A stretch of DNA of 7,677 nucleotides from an uncultured Ruminococcus sp. (GCA_902772615.1 CACYBC010000035.1:1-7677); one strand, 5' to 3'. Counted from the first letter of the stretch, positions 1 to 6,040 are shown. Numbers and translations: made by a program. The notes: generated by a model from the letters alone, not told the origin.

Positions 1-226
1 GAGCATGCTCCTGCAGGCGGGGTGCAGTCAATCACCCCACGATGTACCGCCAGTCTGTCAGATATGGACTGACAGGATAAAGTCTAACGGTTAAGACAAA
101 GGTGGGAGGCATACAGCCGAAAACCACCGGGCTGGTACAAGCTCGTGACTTTAGTCATGAGTAGTTGACCCGCTGACAGCAGAAAGTAACATTACCGATG
201 CCGGAAACCTCTTTCCGGCATCTTTA
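1..226 (+). ncRNA. Structured non-coding RNA, probably raiA-type, 5' end possibly outside window
   Basis: No credible ORF lies here, but the stretch folds densely. GGGGTG (19-24) pairs with CACCCC (33-38). CAGTC (51-55) pairs with GACTG (67-71). GGTGG (101-105) pairs with CCACC (124-128), and CAGCC (114-118), inside that loop, pairs with GGCTG (130-134), giving an H-type pseudoknot. CTCGTGAC (142-149) pairs with GTCATGAG (154-161, one G-U). CGGG (18-21) could instead pair with CCCG (169-172) to close the whole domain, in competition with the first hairpin. A terminator ends it at 197-222. Length, pseudoknot, motifs such as GAGTAGTTGAC and the clostridial setting resemble the raiA RNA class, whose function is still poorly understood. 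That name is from memory and was not checked against a covariance model. It does not look like 6S RNA, tmRNA, SRP RNA or RNase P RNA. A cis-acting leader for the gene at 254 is the main alternative. Confidence 0.6.
197..226 (+). terminator. Intrinsic terminator of the 5' structured RNA
   Basis: GATGCCGGAAA (197-207), loop CCTC, and TTTCCGGCATC (212-222) make an uninterrupted 11-bp stem, followed by a short T-rich tail TTTATA. The tail is weak, so some readthrough into the gene at 254 is plausible. The hairpin ends only about 18 nt before that gene's ribosome binding site. Confidence 0.8.
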
Positions 227-240
227 TACGGATATACCTT

Positions 241-245
241 AGGAG
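241..245 (+). promoter_or_regulatory. Ribosome binding site that sets the TTG start at 254
   Basis: AGGAG at 241-245 lies 8 nt before the TTG at 254-256. No ATG at suitable distance competes, so the non-AUG start is the best choice. Confidence 0.65.
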
Positions 246-253
246 AAACTGAA

Positions 254-754
254 TTGAAGAGAAAAACCAGACTGTATAACATCCTTTTCCCCATTTTCAT
301 CCTCGTTTCCGTGCCTTCGCCTCTCTGGCTCGTCCTTATCCCTCTGAATTATGTCTGGGATAACTTCATACTGTCCAGAAGCCTGAAAGTTCTTCCCGAA
401 CGCGAACAATTCTGTTCACGCAACTCATGGAAGATCTGTATGGCAGGATTCATCTCAGACATCGCGGGCGCCTTATTCCTGTTTCTTGAAATGCTGATAT
501 GCGGGAAATACTTCCCGGATTTTTCTGACCGCATCGGCTATGGCCTCTCTATGGATCCTTTCTACAATATCGAGAGCTTTCTCTCCACGCTTGCAGCCGT
601 TTTCCTGTCCGCTTTGCTCATATACTTTATAGACCGGACTATACTCAGGAAGAACGGACTGGAAGTCGATATCGCTTCTCTTGCAGCGCGGAATCTCTCC
701 CTTCTCACCGCCCCCTGGCTCTTTTTTATCCCTTCCAAATGGATATACAGATGA
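254..754 (+). CDS. Small integral membrane protein of unknown function
   Basis: The product is 166 residues with a TTG start supported by AGGAG 8 nt upstream. I do not recognise the family. A short basic N terminus (MKRKTR) is followed by hydrophobic stretches at about residues 8-35 (long enough for a re-entrant hairpin or one long helix), 61-82 and 104-127. A weaker amphipathic or hydrophobic segment lies near 144-160, before a basic C-terminal end (SKWIYR). There is no obvious signal-peptidase site, catalytic motif or lipobox. The distribution suggests a three- or four-pass cytoplasmic-membrane protein. It sits between the structured RNA and rpoD with no visible promoter of its own, so it may be expressed by readthrough past the hairpin at 197-222 and may be cotranscribed with rpoD 84 nt downstream. 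The amino-acid pattern looks like real membrane-protein coding, and the opposite-strand ORFs here are shadows. Confidence 0.75.
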   Translation: MKRKTRLYNILFPIFILVSVPSPLWLVLIPLNYVWDNFILSRSLKVLPEREQFCSRNSWKICMAGFISDIAGALFLFLEMLICGKYFPDFSDRIGYGLSMDPFYNIESFLSTLAAVFLSALLIYFIDRTILRKNGLEVDIASLAARNLSLLTAPWLFFIPSKWIYR

Positions 755-822
755 GCGCAGACCTGAAAAAGGTTTTTTCTCTGATACTGCGTATCATTAA
801 TCAGAAGGATAAAAGCACACTT

Positions 823-828
823 AGGAGG
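823..828 (+). promoter_or_regulatory. Ribosome binding site of rpoD
   Basis: A perfect AGGAGG lies 10 nt upstream of the ATG at 839. No convincing promoter could be picked in the 84-bp gap before the gene. Confidence 0.8.
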
Positions 829-838
829 CATAGCGTAA

Positions 839-1909
839 ATGAGTGAAAAGAAAGACAAGGTCCGTGCACTGATCGAGAAAGGAAAAAGAGACGGAAAACT
901 GTCAGGATCCGAGATCAATTCCATACTTGAAGACCTTGACTTTGAAGAAGAAGAGATCGACAAACTCTATGACACGTTTGAGAGACATGACATAGAGATC
1001 GTCGAAGATTATGAAAATGAGGCGGACGATGTCTCGCTTCAGCAGGAACAGGACGAAGCAGTCATAGCTGACCTGTCTTATGCTACCGATGACAGCGTTA
1101 AGATGTATTTCAAGGAGATGGGAAGATACCACCTGCTTGCTCCGGATGAGGAACTGGAACTTGCGCGCAAAGCAAAGGACGGTGATCTCAAAGCCCGTCA
1201 GTTCCTTGCTGAGTCCAACCTTAGGCTGGTCGTATCGATCGCAAAAAGATATATTGGCAGAGGGCTTCCTCTCTCAGACCTCATTCAGGAAGGCAATCTC
1301 GGGCTGATCAAAGCCATCGAGAAATTCGACTATACAAAAGGATTCAGATTCTCTACATATGCCACATGGTGGATCAGGCAGGCTGTCACCAGGGCTATAG
1401 CCGATGACGGAAGAACGATCAGAGTCCCGGTGCATATGGTTGAGTCGATCAACAAATACAAGAAAGCAGCCGCGAGGCTCACTTCCGAGACCGGACGTGA
1501 ACCCACTACATCCGAACTGGCAGAAGCCATGGGACTCACGGAAGACAAGGTCAAGGACATCATCAAGGCGTCGCAGGACACCGTATCTCTCGACTCTCCC
1601 GTTGGAGAAGAGGAAGACAGCACCCTGTCCGACTTTGTCGCCGATGACAAGGAAGTAACATTAAGCGATTCCGTGGATCAGACACTGCTTAAGGAACAGC
1701 TCTCTGAGGCCCTGTCCATCCTCTCAAAGAGAGAGGAAGACGTCATCAGGATGCGTTTCGGCCTGGATGACGGAAATCCGAAAACTCTTGAACAGGTCGG
1801 CAAGAAACTGGGTGTTACAAGAGAAAGGATCAGACAGATCGAAGCCAAAGCGCTCCGCCGTCTGCGTATCCCGCTCGCAAAAATGGGATTCTCTGAATAC
1901 GTCAAATGA
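839..1909 (+). CDS. rpoD: RNA polymerase primary sigma factor (sigma-70/SigA family)
   Basis: This is the 356-residue housekeeping sigma factor that directs core RNA polymerase to -10/-35 promoters, of usual length for clostridial SigA. Residues 1-55 form a short acidic region-1.1-like domain. Region 1.2 starts near 84 (DDSVKMYFKEMGRY). Regions 2.1-2.4 span about 118-200, with the core-binding and melting signatures SNLRLVVSIAKRY, DLIQEGNLGLIKAIEKFD and FSTYATWWIRQA. Region 3 is about 200-280 and region 4 about 285-350, with the -35-recognising helix-turn-helix (GVTRERIRQIEAKALRRLR). The whole ordered set of regions marks it as primary rather than alternative. One oddity is in region 2.4: the usual ADQARTIR reads ADDGRTIR (residues 188-195), so the position matching E. 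coli Gln437 is Asp190. The family is often next to dnaG, which is not seen immediately upstream. Transcription ends at the strong hairpin starting 15 bp after the stop. Confidence 0.97.
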   Translation: MSEKKDKVRALIEKGKRDGKLSGSEINSILEDLDFEEEEIDKLYDTFERHDIEIVEDYENEADDVSLQQEQDEAVIADLSYATDDSVKMYFKEMGRYHLLAPDEELELARKAKDGDLKARQFLAESNLRLVVSIAKRYIGRGLPLSDLIQEGNLGLIKAIEKFDYTKGFRFSTYATWWIRQAVTRAIADDGRTIRVPVHMVESINKYKKAAARLTSETGREPTTSELAEAMGLTEDKVKDIIKASQDTVSLDSPVGEEEDSTLSDFVADDKEVTLSDSVDQTLLKEQLSEALSILSKREEDVIRMRFGLDDGNPKTLEQVGKKLGVTRERIRQIEAKALRRLRIPLAKMGFSEYVK

Positions 1910-1924
1910 ACACTTTTACAGTGA

Positions 1925-1958
1925 AAAACCTTCCGCACTGCACAGTGCGGAAGGTTTT
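1925..1958. terminator. Bidirectional intrinsic terminator between rpoD and the minus-strand T-box unit
   Basis: AAAACCTTCCGCACTG (1925-1940), CA, then CAGTGCGGAAGGTTTT (1943-1958) is a perfect 16-bp inverted repeat. It has a 3' T run on both strands: TTTT on plus and TTTTT on minus. It ends rpoD and would equally end a transcript coming from the T-box leader. Confidence 0.9.
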
Positions 1959-1975
1959 CATTAATCTTCCCGTTT

Positions 1976-2008
1976 TCAGCTGCTCAGGATCTTTTTCAGA
2001 GTTTTCAT
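1976..2008 (-). CDS. 10-codon ORF downstream of the T-box (possible truncated gene start)
   Basis: The ATG at 2008-2006 is preceded on the minus strand by AGGAG with good spacing (GAGAGGAGAATAAGGA before the ATG). The ORF reads MKTLKKILSS and stops with TGA at 1978-1976. A basic start followed by hydrophobic residues resembles the first residues of a lipoprotein or substrate-binding-protein signal peptide. The reading frame is, however, closed at once and the rpoD terminator follows about 18 bp later. It may be the stump of a deleted T-box-controlled gene, or a true micropeptide. I infer a remnant more readily than a functional peptide. No homology can be claimed from ten residues. Confidence 0.35.
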   Translation of the reverse strand: MKTLKKILSS

Positions 2009-2049
2009 TCCTTATTCTCCTCTCATTTGAAAGCAAGGCGGCAGATAGA

Positions 2050-2312
2050 ATAAAAAAGCTTCTGTCCCTAATGGGAAACTTCTGCGATACCACCCAAATT
2101 GATATTCTCTTCGAATACCCTCTCGCTTCGCGTACCATCATACGCGCTCCATTGATAACGGGTGAAGTTCCCGTTTGCCTCTACTTTAAATCGAAACAGC
2201 CCTCAAAAGTCCATTCGCCTGCGCGCGAATGCTCTCCTCACACCATCCGAAAGCTCTCTGGATTCCCGTAATGCAGGTTACTTCTCTTTTCAACGGTTTA
2301 GCATGTTAACTT
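2050..2312 (-). promoter_or_regulatory. T-box leader (tRNA-sensing riboswitch), specifier probably UGG (Trp)
   Basis: Read on the minus strand, all the T-box landmarks occur in order. The S-turn AGUA is at 2282-2279, and the stem AAAAG (2290-2286) pairs with CUUUU (2209-2205). CCUGC (2277-2273) pairs with GCAGG above it. The AGAGAG bulge is at 2259-2254 and the distal loop GGUG at 2244-2241. The specifier strand GAA-UGG-A puts UGG at 2213-2211, directly before the lower stem. Stem III is AACGGG...CCCGUU followed by AUC. The T-box core UGGGUGGUAUCGC is at 2096-2084. UGGG can pair with CCCA (2075-2072) as antiterminator, in competition with the terminator at 2056-2081. Uncharged cognate tRNA should favour readthrough. 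UGG points to tRNA-Trp, but the acceptor-binding bulge UGGU fits an A73 tRNA better than the G73 usual for tRNA-Trp, so AUG (Met, one base earlier) is the alternative reading. No full-length gene follows it. Confidence 0.88.
2052..2081 (-). terminator. T-box regulatory terminator, with imperfect 5' arm
   Basis: On the minus strand AAGTTTCCC (2081-2073), loop ATTA, and GGGACAGAAGCTT (2068-2056) pair only if a CAG and a G are bulged out of the 3' arm. This leaves nine base pairs before a run of T (2057-2052). An unbroken partner would need AAGCTTCTGTCCC, so the 5' arm looks four bases short. It could still act as the regulated terminator of the leader, but may be weak. Confidence 0.6.
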
Positions 2313-2318
2313 GCTAAC

Positions 2319-2347
2319 AATACAAACTGAGCCTTGAAGATTGTCAA
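2319..2347 (-). promoter_or_regulatory. Candidate sigma-A promoter for the T-box transcript
   Basis: A perfect -35 box TTGACA (2347-2342) is followed after 17 nt by TGTATT (2324-2319, four of six matches to TATAAT). TATTGT two bases further is the alternative -10. Transcription would begin near 2312, just ahead of the T-box stem I. The -35 lies only a few bases past the stop codon of the pentapeptide-repeat gene, so the leader has its own promoter but may also receive readthrough. Confidence 0.6.
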
Positions 2348-2350
2348 TAC

Positions 2351-2941
2351 TTATTCGATCTTTATGTCCAGAGCCGCGAGAAGGTCCATTGCTTCAGGCA
2401 GCGAGAACCTCGCTCCCCTAAGCTTATCATTGAAGATATCTATCGCATAACCCTCGGATCCCCTGAAATCAGCCTCTCTCAGATCGCTGTTGGAAAATGA
2501 CGTACCGCCGAGGATGCATCCCCTGAACACCGCCCCTCTCAGGTGGCATTCGGAAAACTCGCATTTGGAGAACTTGTTGCTGCTGAAATCATGACCTGGA
2601 AATGACATATCATGAAACAGACAGTTCGTAAGTCTGCTGTCCTCAATGGAATTGACGGGTTTGCGGATATGCTCGTCATTTACGAAGCTCATGAAACTTA
2701 CGCCTAAAAGCACACACTTTTTAAAGTCACAGAACCTCATGTCCGTGTTTCTGGCAGCAGGCATAACGAATGCGCATCTGATGAAAAGGCAGCTTCTGAA
2801 AGTGCAGTTTTCAAATGTCGTCGCATCAAATGTGCAGTCGTCAAAAGTACAGTCTTCGAAAAAGAACCCGGACACTGTCTCGGCGCCGTATCTCAGTCCG
2901 CTGAATTCTTTTCCCGTGAATATGGTTCTGTTATCTGGCAT
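2351..2941 (-). CDS. Pentapeptide-repeat protein
   Basis: The product is 196 residues. The ATG at 2941-2939 has GGAG about six bases upstream. Most of the protein is built of five-residue units with a central Phe or Leu, the signature of the right-handed quadrilateral beta-helix. The clearest block is residues 28-58, with FEDCTF, DDCTF, ENCTF, RSCLF and IRCAF. A second block is at about 117-161, including SKCEF, SECHL, RGAVF and READF. The blocks are separated by a less regular stretch near 85-105 (NDEHIRKPVNSIED). Many repeats carry Cys just before the inward-facing position. The C-terminal cap YAIDIFNDKLRGARFS plus a helix is common in such proteins. No signal peptide or membrane segment is seen, so it is probably cytoplasmic. 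Some relatives bind DNA gyrase and protect it, but there is no direct evidence for that here. It lies 97 bp downstream of the isomerase gene on the same strand, behind a hairpin, so cotranscription is uncertain. Confidence 0.88.
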   Translation of the reverse strand: MPDNRTIFTGKEFSGLRYGAETVSGFFFEDCTFDDCTFDATTFENCTFRSCLFIRCAFVMPAARNTDMRFCDFKKCVLLGVSFMSFVNDEHIRKPVNSIEDSRLTNCLFHDMSFPGHDFSSNKFSKCEFSECHLRGAVFRGCILGGTSFSNSDLREADFRGSEGYAIDIFNDKLRGARFSLPEAMDLLAALDIKIE

Positions 2942-2974
2942 TATTACTCCGTTTTAAAACTGTCAGTTTCTGCG

Positions 2975-3009
2975 GCAGGGCCCTCGCCTTTTTGAGACGG
3001 GGGCCCTGC
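2975..3009. terminator. GC-rich hairpin between isomerase and pentapeptide-repeat genes
   Basis: GCAGGGCCC (2975-2983) and GGGCCCTGC (3001-3009) form a 9-bp stem around a 17-nt loop. On the minus strand, where the flanking genes lie, no T tract follows, so it is a poor intrinsic terminator there and might instead stabilise or process the mRNA. On plus it is followed by TCTTTAC, but no plus-strand gene needs ending here. Confidence 0.45.
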
Positions 3010-3038
3010 TCTTTACATTAAGTCTTGTTCAGAATGGA

Positions 3039-4514
3039 TCATGCAAAGGGATTCTCGGTGGGATAAGGCAGGCTCTTCGGTCTGTTGTACTGAATGTCGC
3101 CGACTCCCAGAAGCTTGAACACCTCAAAGAGGGATGCTCCGTGATGTCCGAATGCAACTGCGCCGTGGTGCGGGAACCTCTTCTCTATGAGGACGTGTCT
3201 GTAGAAACGACCCATCTCGGGGATGGCGAATACGCCGATCCCGCCGAAGCTTCCGGTCGCTACCGGCAGTATCTCGCCCTGCGCAATATAGGAGCGGAGA
3301 ACGCCGTCACTGTCGCACTGCAGACGGAAGAAAGTGATGTCGCCGGGGGCGATGTCGCCTTCCAGTGTTCCTCTGGTGAAATCAGGCTCGGATCCTTCCG
3401 GCTCAAGAAGCCTGTGCTGGATCAGCTGATACTTGATCGCTCTGTCAGCGCACATCTTGCAGCTGGGCGTATTTCCACAGTGGAATCCCATGAACGTATC
3501 AGTGAGAACATAGTCATATTTGCCCTTGATGCTCTCTTCCCACATGGACTTCGGCACAGAGTTGTTGATGTCGAGGAGCGTGACTGCATCGGAACTTACG
3601 CAGGCTCCGATATACTCGGACAGTGCTCCGTAGATATCGACTTCGCAGGAGACCGGGATGCCTCTGGACGCGAGTCTGGAGTTCACGAAGCAAGGCTCAA
3701 AGCCGAACTGTTCCGGGAATGCAGGCCAGCATTTGTCAGCGAAAGCAACATACTTTCTGGCTCCCTTGTGCTGATCTGCCCAGTCAAGAAGCGTGAGCTC
3801 GAACTGAGCCATTCTCTCCAGAAGTTCGGGATAGTAACGGCCTTCTCCCATCTCTTTGGCCATGTCGTCGCAGACGTCCTTGATCCTGGGATCTCCGGCA
3901 TGCTGCTTGTAGCTGACGAGCAGGTCAAGTTCGGAGTTCTCCTCGATCTCGATTCCCATCTCATATAGTCCCTTTATCGGGGCATTGCAGGCGAAGAAGT
4001 CCTGGGGACGAGGTCCGAAGGTGATGATCTTGAGGTTCTTGACGCCGATGACCGCTCTTGCGATCGGTACGAAGCGGGCTATCATCTCCGCGATATCGTC
4101 GGATGTTCCGACAGGATACTCGGGGATATATCCCTTGAGGTGTCTCATTCCGAGGTTGTACGAACAGTTGAGCATGCCGCAATAAGCGTCTCCTCTGCCG
4201 TTGATCAGATCTCCGTCGCCTTCCGCAGCAGCAACGAACATGCAGGGTCCGTCGAATTTCTGCGCGATGAGAGTCTCAGGGGTCTCGGGGCCGAAGTTGC
4301 CCAGGAACACCACGAGAGCATTGCATCCGGCATTGTTGACATCCTCAACAGCCTTGAGCATGTCCAGCTCGTTCTCGACGGTTACGGGGCACTCATACAG
4401 TTCTCCTTTATATGCCTTCTTGATGGCTTCCCTTCTGGCGATGGAAAGACCTATAGGAAAACAGTCACGGCTGACCGCGACAATTCCAAGTTTGACTTCC
4501 GGGATGTTACTCAT
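3039..4514 (-). CDS. L-fucose/L-arabinose isomerase-family ketol isomerase
   Basis: The product is 491 residues, cytoplasmic, close to the normal length of the FucI/AraA superfamily, which interconverts aldoses and ketoses with a divalent metal such as Mn2+. The ATG at 4514 has AGGAG (4527-4523 on the minus strand) 8 nt away. The N-terminal half is Rossmann-like (KLGIVAVSRDCFP, NALVVFLGNFGPETP, KIITFGPRPQDFF). Metal-site candidates by position are Glu291 (SCEVDIYGAL), Asp315 (TLLDINN), His345 (GFHCGNTP) and a C-terminal His among FPHHGAVAFGHHG (449-458). This matches the Glu/Asp/His set of the family. It carries a Cys cluster C346, C352, C355 just after the metal His. It starts 44 bp after the kinase gene on the same strand, so the two should be one operon: isomerase product to kinase substrate. 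It is not the classical xylose isomerase XylA, and the exact sugar is unknown. Confidence 0.88.
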   Translation of the reverse strand: MSNIPEVKLGIVAVSRDCFPIGLSIARREAIKKAYKGELYECPVTVENELDMLKAVEDVNNAGCNALVVFLGNFGPETPETLIAQKFDGPCMFVAAAEGDGDLINGRGDAYCGMLNCSYNLGMRHLKGYIPEYPVGTSDDIAEMIARFVPIARAVIGVKNLKIITFGPRPQDFFACNAPIKGLYEMGIEIEENSELDLLVSYKQHAGDPRIKDVCDDMAKEMGEGRYYPELLERMAQFELTLLDWADQHKGARKYVAFADKCWPAFPEQFGFEPCFVNSRLASRGIPVSCEVDIYGALSEYIGACVSSDAVTLLDINNSVPKSMWEESIKGKYDYVLTDTFMGFHCGNTPSCKMCADRAIKYQLIQHRLLEPEGSEPDFTRGTLEGDIAPGDITFFRLQCDSDGVLRSYIAQGEILPVATGSFGGIGVFAIPEMGRFYRHVLIEKRFPHHGAVAFGHHGASLFEVFKLLGVGDIQYNRPKSLPYPTENPFA

Positions 4515-4538
4515 TATTTGCTCTCCTTTTCTATTTGA

Positions 4539-4554
4539 CCGGCGATCATGCCGG
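4539..4554. repeat. Small hairpin between xylB and the isomerase gene
   Basis: CCGGC (4539-4543), loop GATCAT, GCCGG (4550-4554). The 5-bp GC stem has no T run, so it is not a terminator. It lies in the 44-bp gap of the operon upstream of the isomerase ribosome binding site and could affect mRNA processing or relative expression. Confidence 0.35.
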
Positions 4555-4558
4555 ATGA

Positions 4559-6040
4559 TTAACTTCGTCTGAGTTCTTTAAACAGGCCCTTTACGGAAGG
4601 ATATATGCGCTTGAACTCCGAATACCTCTTTTCGTACTTCTCTGCAAGCACAGGATCCGGCAGCACTGTCTCCTTTACGCGCGTCAGCGCTTCCGCGCAT
4701 TCCCTAACACCCGGGAACAGTCCCGTTCCCACCATAGCGAGCATCGCACCGCCGTAGCCGGGTCCTTCCTCAGTTACCGGTATATCCAGAGGAATATCCA
4801 GAACGGAAGAGAATATCGTCTGCCAGAGTTTTGATCTGGCCCCTCCCCCGCAGATCTTGGACCTTTCGATCCTGATACCTACGGATCTCGCTATCTCTAT
4901 ATTGTCCTTGATGGCAAACGCCACACCTTCAAGAATGGCCTGAGCCATATCCGCTCTTGTCGTATTCATGCTCATCCCGAGAAAGACGCCCCTGGCATCC
5001 GTATCGTTAATGGGACTTCTCTCTCCCATCAGATACGGCAGGAAAAAGACCTCGTTCTCGCCGAGCCTGTCCCTGGATATCTCGCTCTGCACTGCTTCAT
5101 AATCTTTCTCTCTGATTATCTCATCACAGAACCACTTGTTGCAAGAAGCAGCTGACAGCATGCACCCCATAAGATGATAATGTCCGTCGGCATGAGCGAA
5201 TGAATGCAAGGCGTTGTCCATGTCTTTTCCGAATCTGTCAGAAGATATGAACACTGTTCCGGAAGTTCCTATCGAGATGTTGCACTTTCCATCTCCGACC
5301 GTTCCGGTCCCCACCGCGGCAGCCGCGTTGTCCCCGGCTCCGGCCACGACCTTCACATCCTCCGGCAGCGCAAGAGCTGTGGCTATCTCAGGTCTGAGAC
5401 AGCCGATCACATCATAGCTCTCAAACAACTTCGGCATCTGGTCTTCTCTTACGGAGCAGATCTCCAGCATCTCGGAAGACCACTTCTTGTTCTTGACGTC
5501 AAGCAGAAGCATACCGGAAGCATCGGAATAGTCGCATGAGTGCACTCCGGTCAGTTTATAGTTGATGTAATCCTTCGGGAGCATGATCTTGCTGATCCTT
5601 GCAAAATTCTCCGGCTCATTCTTTTTCATCCACAGCAGCTTAGGCGCCGTAAATCCTGCAAAAGCGATATTCGCAGTATATCCCGAGATGACTTCCCTGC
5701 CGACAGTATCATTGAGATAATCCACCTCTTCTGCAGTCCTGCCGTCATTCCAGAGGATCGCATCCCTAATTATCTCATCATTTTCATCCAGCACCACAAG
5801 CCCGTGCATCTGACCGCCGCATCCTATTCCGGCGACCTTAGAGCGGTCAAATCCGACCAGCAGTTCCTCTGCCCCGATAAGACAGGCGCTCCACCAGTCC
5901 ACCGGGTTCTGTTCGCTCCAGCCAGGGCGTGGCATGGACAGAGGATATTCCCTCGTCACGCTCCTCAGGATCTTGCCGTCTTCATCAACCAGAAGCAGTT
6001 TCATGGCTGATGTTCCAAGATCGATTCCTATATAATACAT
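4559..6040 (-). CDS. xylB: Xylulokinase-type FGGY carbohydrate kinase
   Basis: The product is 493 residues (family usually 480-510), a cytoplasmic ATP-dependent kinase that makes D-xylulose 5-phosphate from D-xylulose. The N-terminal actin-like fold has the phosphate-binding motif YIGIDLGTSAMK (3-14). Sugar-site residues include GGQMHG (75-80) and LWNDGRT (96-102), then KDYINYKLTG (156-165) and DYSDASGMLLLD (170-181). The second domain begins with AGAGDNAAAAVGTG, whose Asp237 is the expected catalytic base, then SIGTSGTVF and the adenosine-binding GGGARSKLWQ (398-407). QMHG at 77-80 favours xylulokinase over other FGGY kinases. I use the ATG at 6040-6038, which places the GIDLGTS motif as in relatives and has a modest GAGAAG upstream. 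An in-frame GTG nine codons earlier (6067) lacks a binding site. It is first in a minus-strand operon with the isomerase gene and divergent from a second isomerase-family gene. A related pentulose or deoxy-ketose substrate is possible. Confidence 0.92.
   Translation of the reverse strand: MYYIGIDLGTSAMKLLLVDEDGKILRSVTREYPLSMPRPGWSEQNPVDWWSACLIGAEELLVGFDRSKVAGIGCGGQMHGLVVLDENDEIIRDAILWNDGRTAEEVDYLNDTVGREVISGYTANIAFAGFTAPKLLWMKKNEPENFARISKIMLPKDYINYKLTGVHSCDYSDASGMLLLDVKNKKWSSEMLEICSVREDQMPKLFESYDVIGCLRPEIATALALPEDVKVVAGAGDNAAAAVGTGTVGDGKCNISIGTSGTVFISSDRFGKDMDNALHSFAHADGHYHLMGCMLSAASCNKWFCDEIIREKDYEAVQSEISRDRLGENEVFFLPYLMGERSPINDTDARGVFLGMSMNTTRADMAQAILEGVAFAIKDNIEIARSVGIRIERSKICGGGARSKLWQTIFSSVLDIPLDIPVTEEGPGYGGAMLAMVGTGLFPGVRECAEALTRVKETVLPDPVLAEKYEKRYSEFKRIYPSVKGLFKELRRS

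Noticed and set aside
1..226. 6S RNA, tmRNA, SRP RNA or RNase P RNA
   Set aside because: It lacks the long open rod of 6S, the tRNA-like ends of tmRNA, the SRP tetraloop signature and the conserved RNase P core sequences.
761..778. ACCT-GAAAA-(A)GGT hairpin followed by six T, as terminator of the membrane protein gene
   Set aside because: The stem is only four base pairs. Too weak to call, although some termination before rpoD cannot be excluded.
1902..2141. 79-codon minus-strand ORF across the T-box and terminator
   Set aside because: It reads through the T-box core, its terminator and the rpoD terminator. RNA structure explains the sequence better.
1906..2271. 121-codon plus-strand ORF after rpoD
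   Set aside because: It begins inside the rpoD stop region, runs through the terminator hairpin and is antisense to the T-box leader. It has no ribosome binding site and the protein has no domain character.
3141..3968. 275-codon plus-strand ORF
   Set aside because: It lies fully antisense to the isomerase gene, whose conserved residues make the minus frame the real one. The composition is that of a shadow.
5204..6010. Several 67-156-codon plus-strand ORFs over xylB
   Set aside because: All are antisense shadows of a gene with clear FGGY-kinase motifs.
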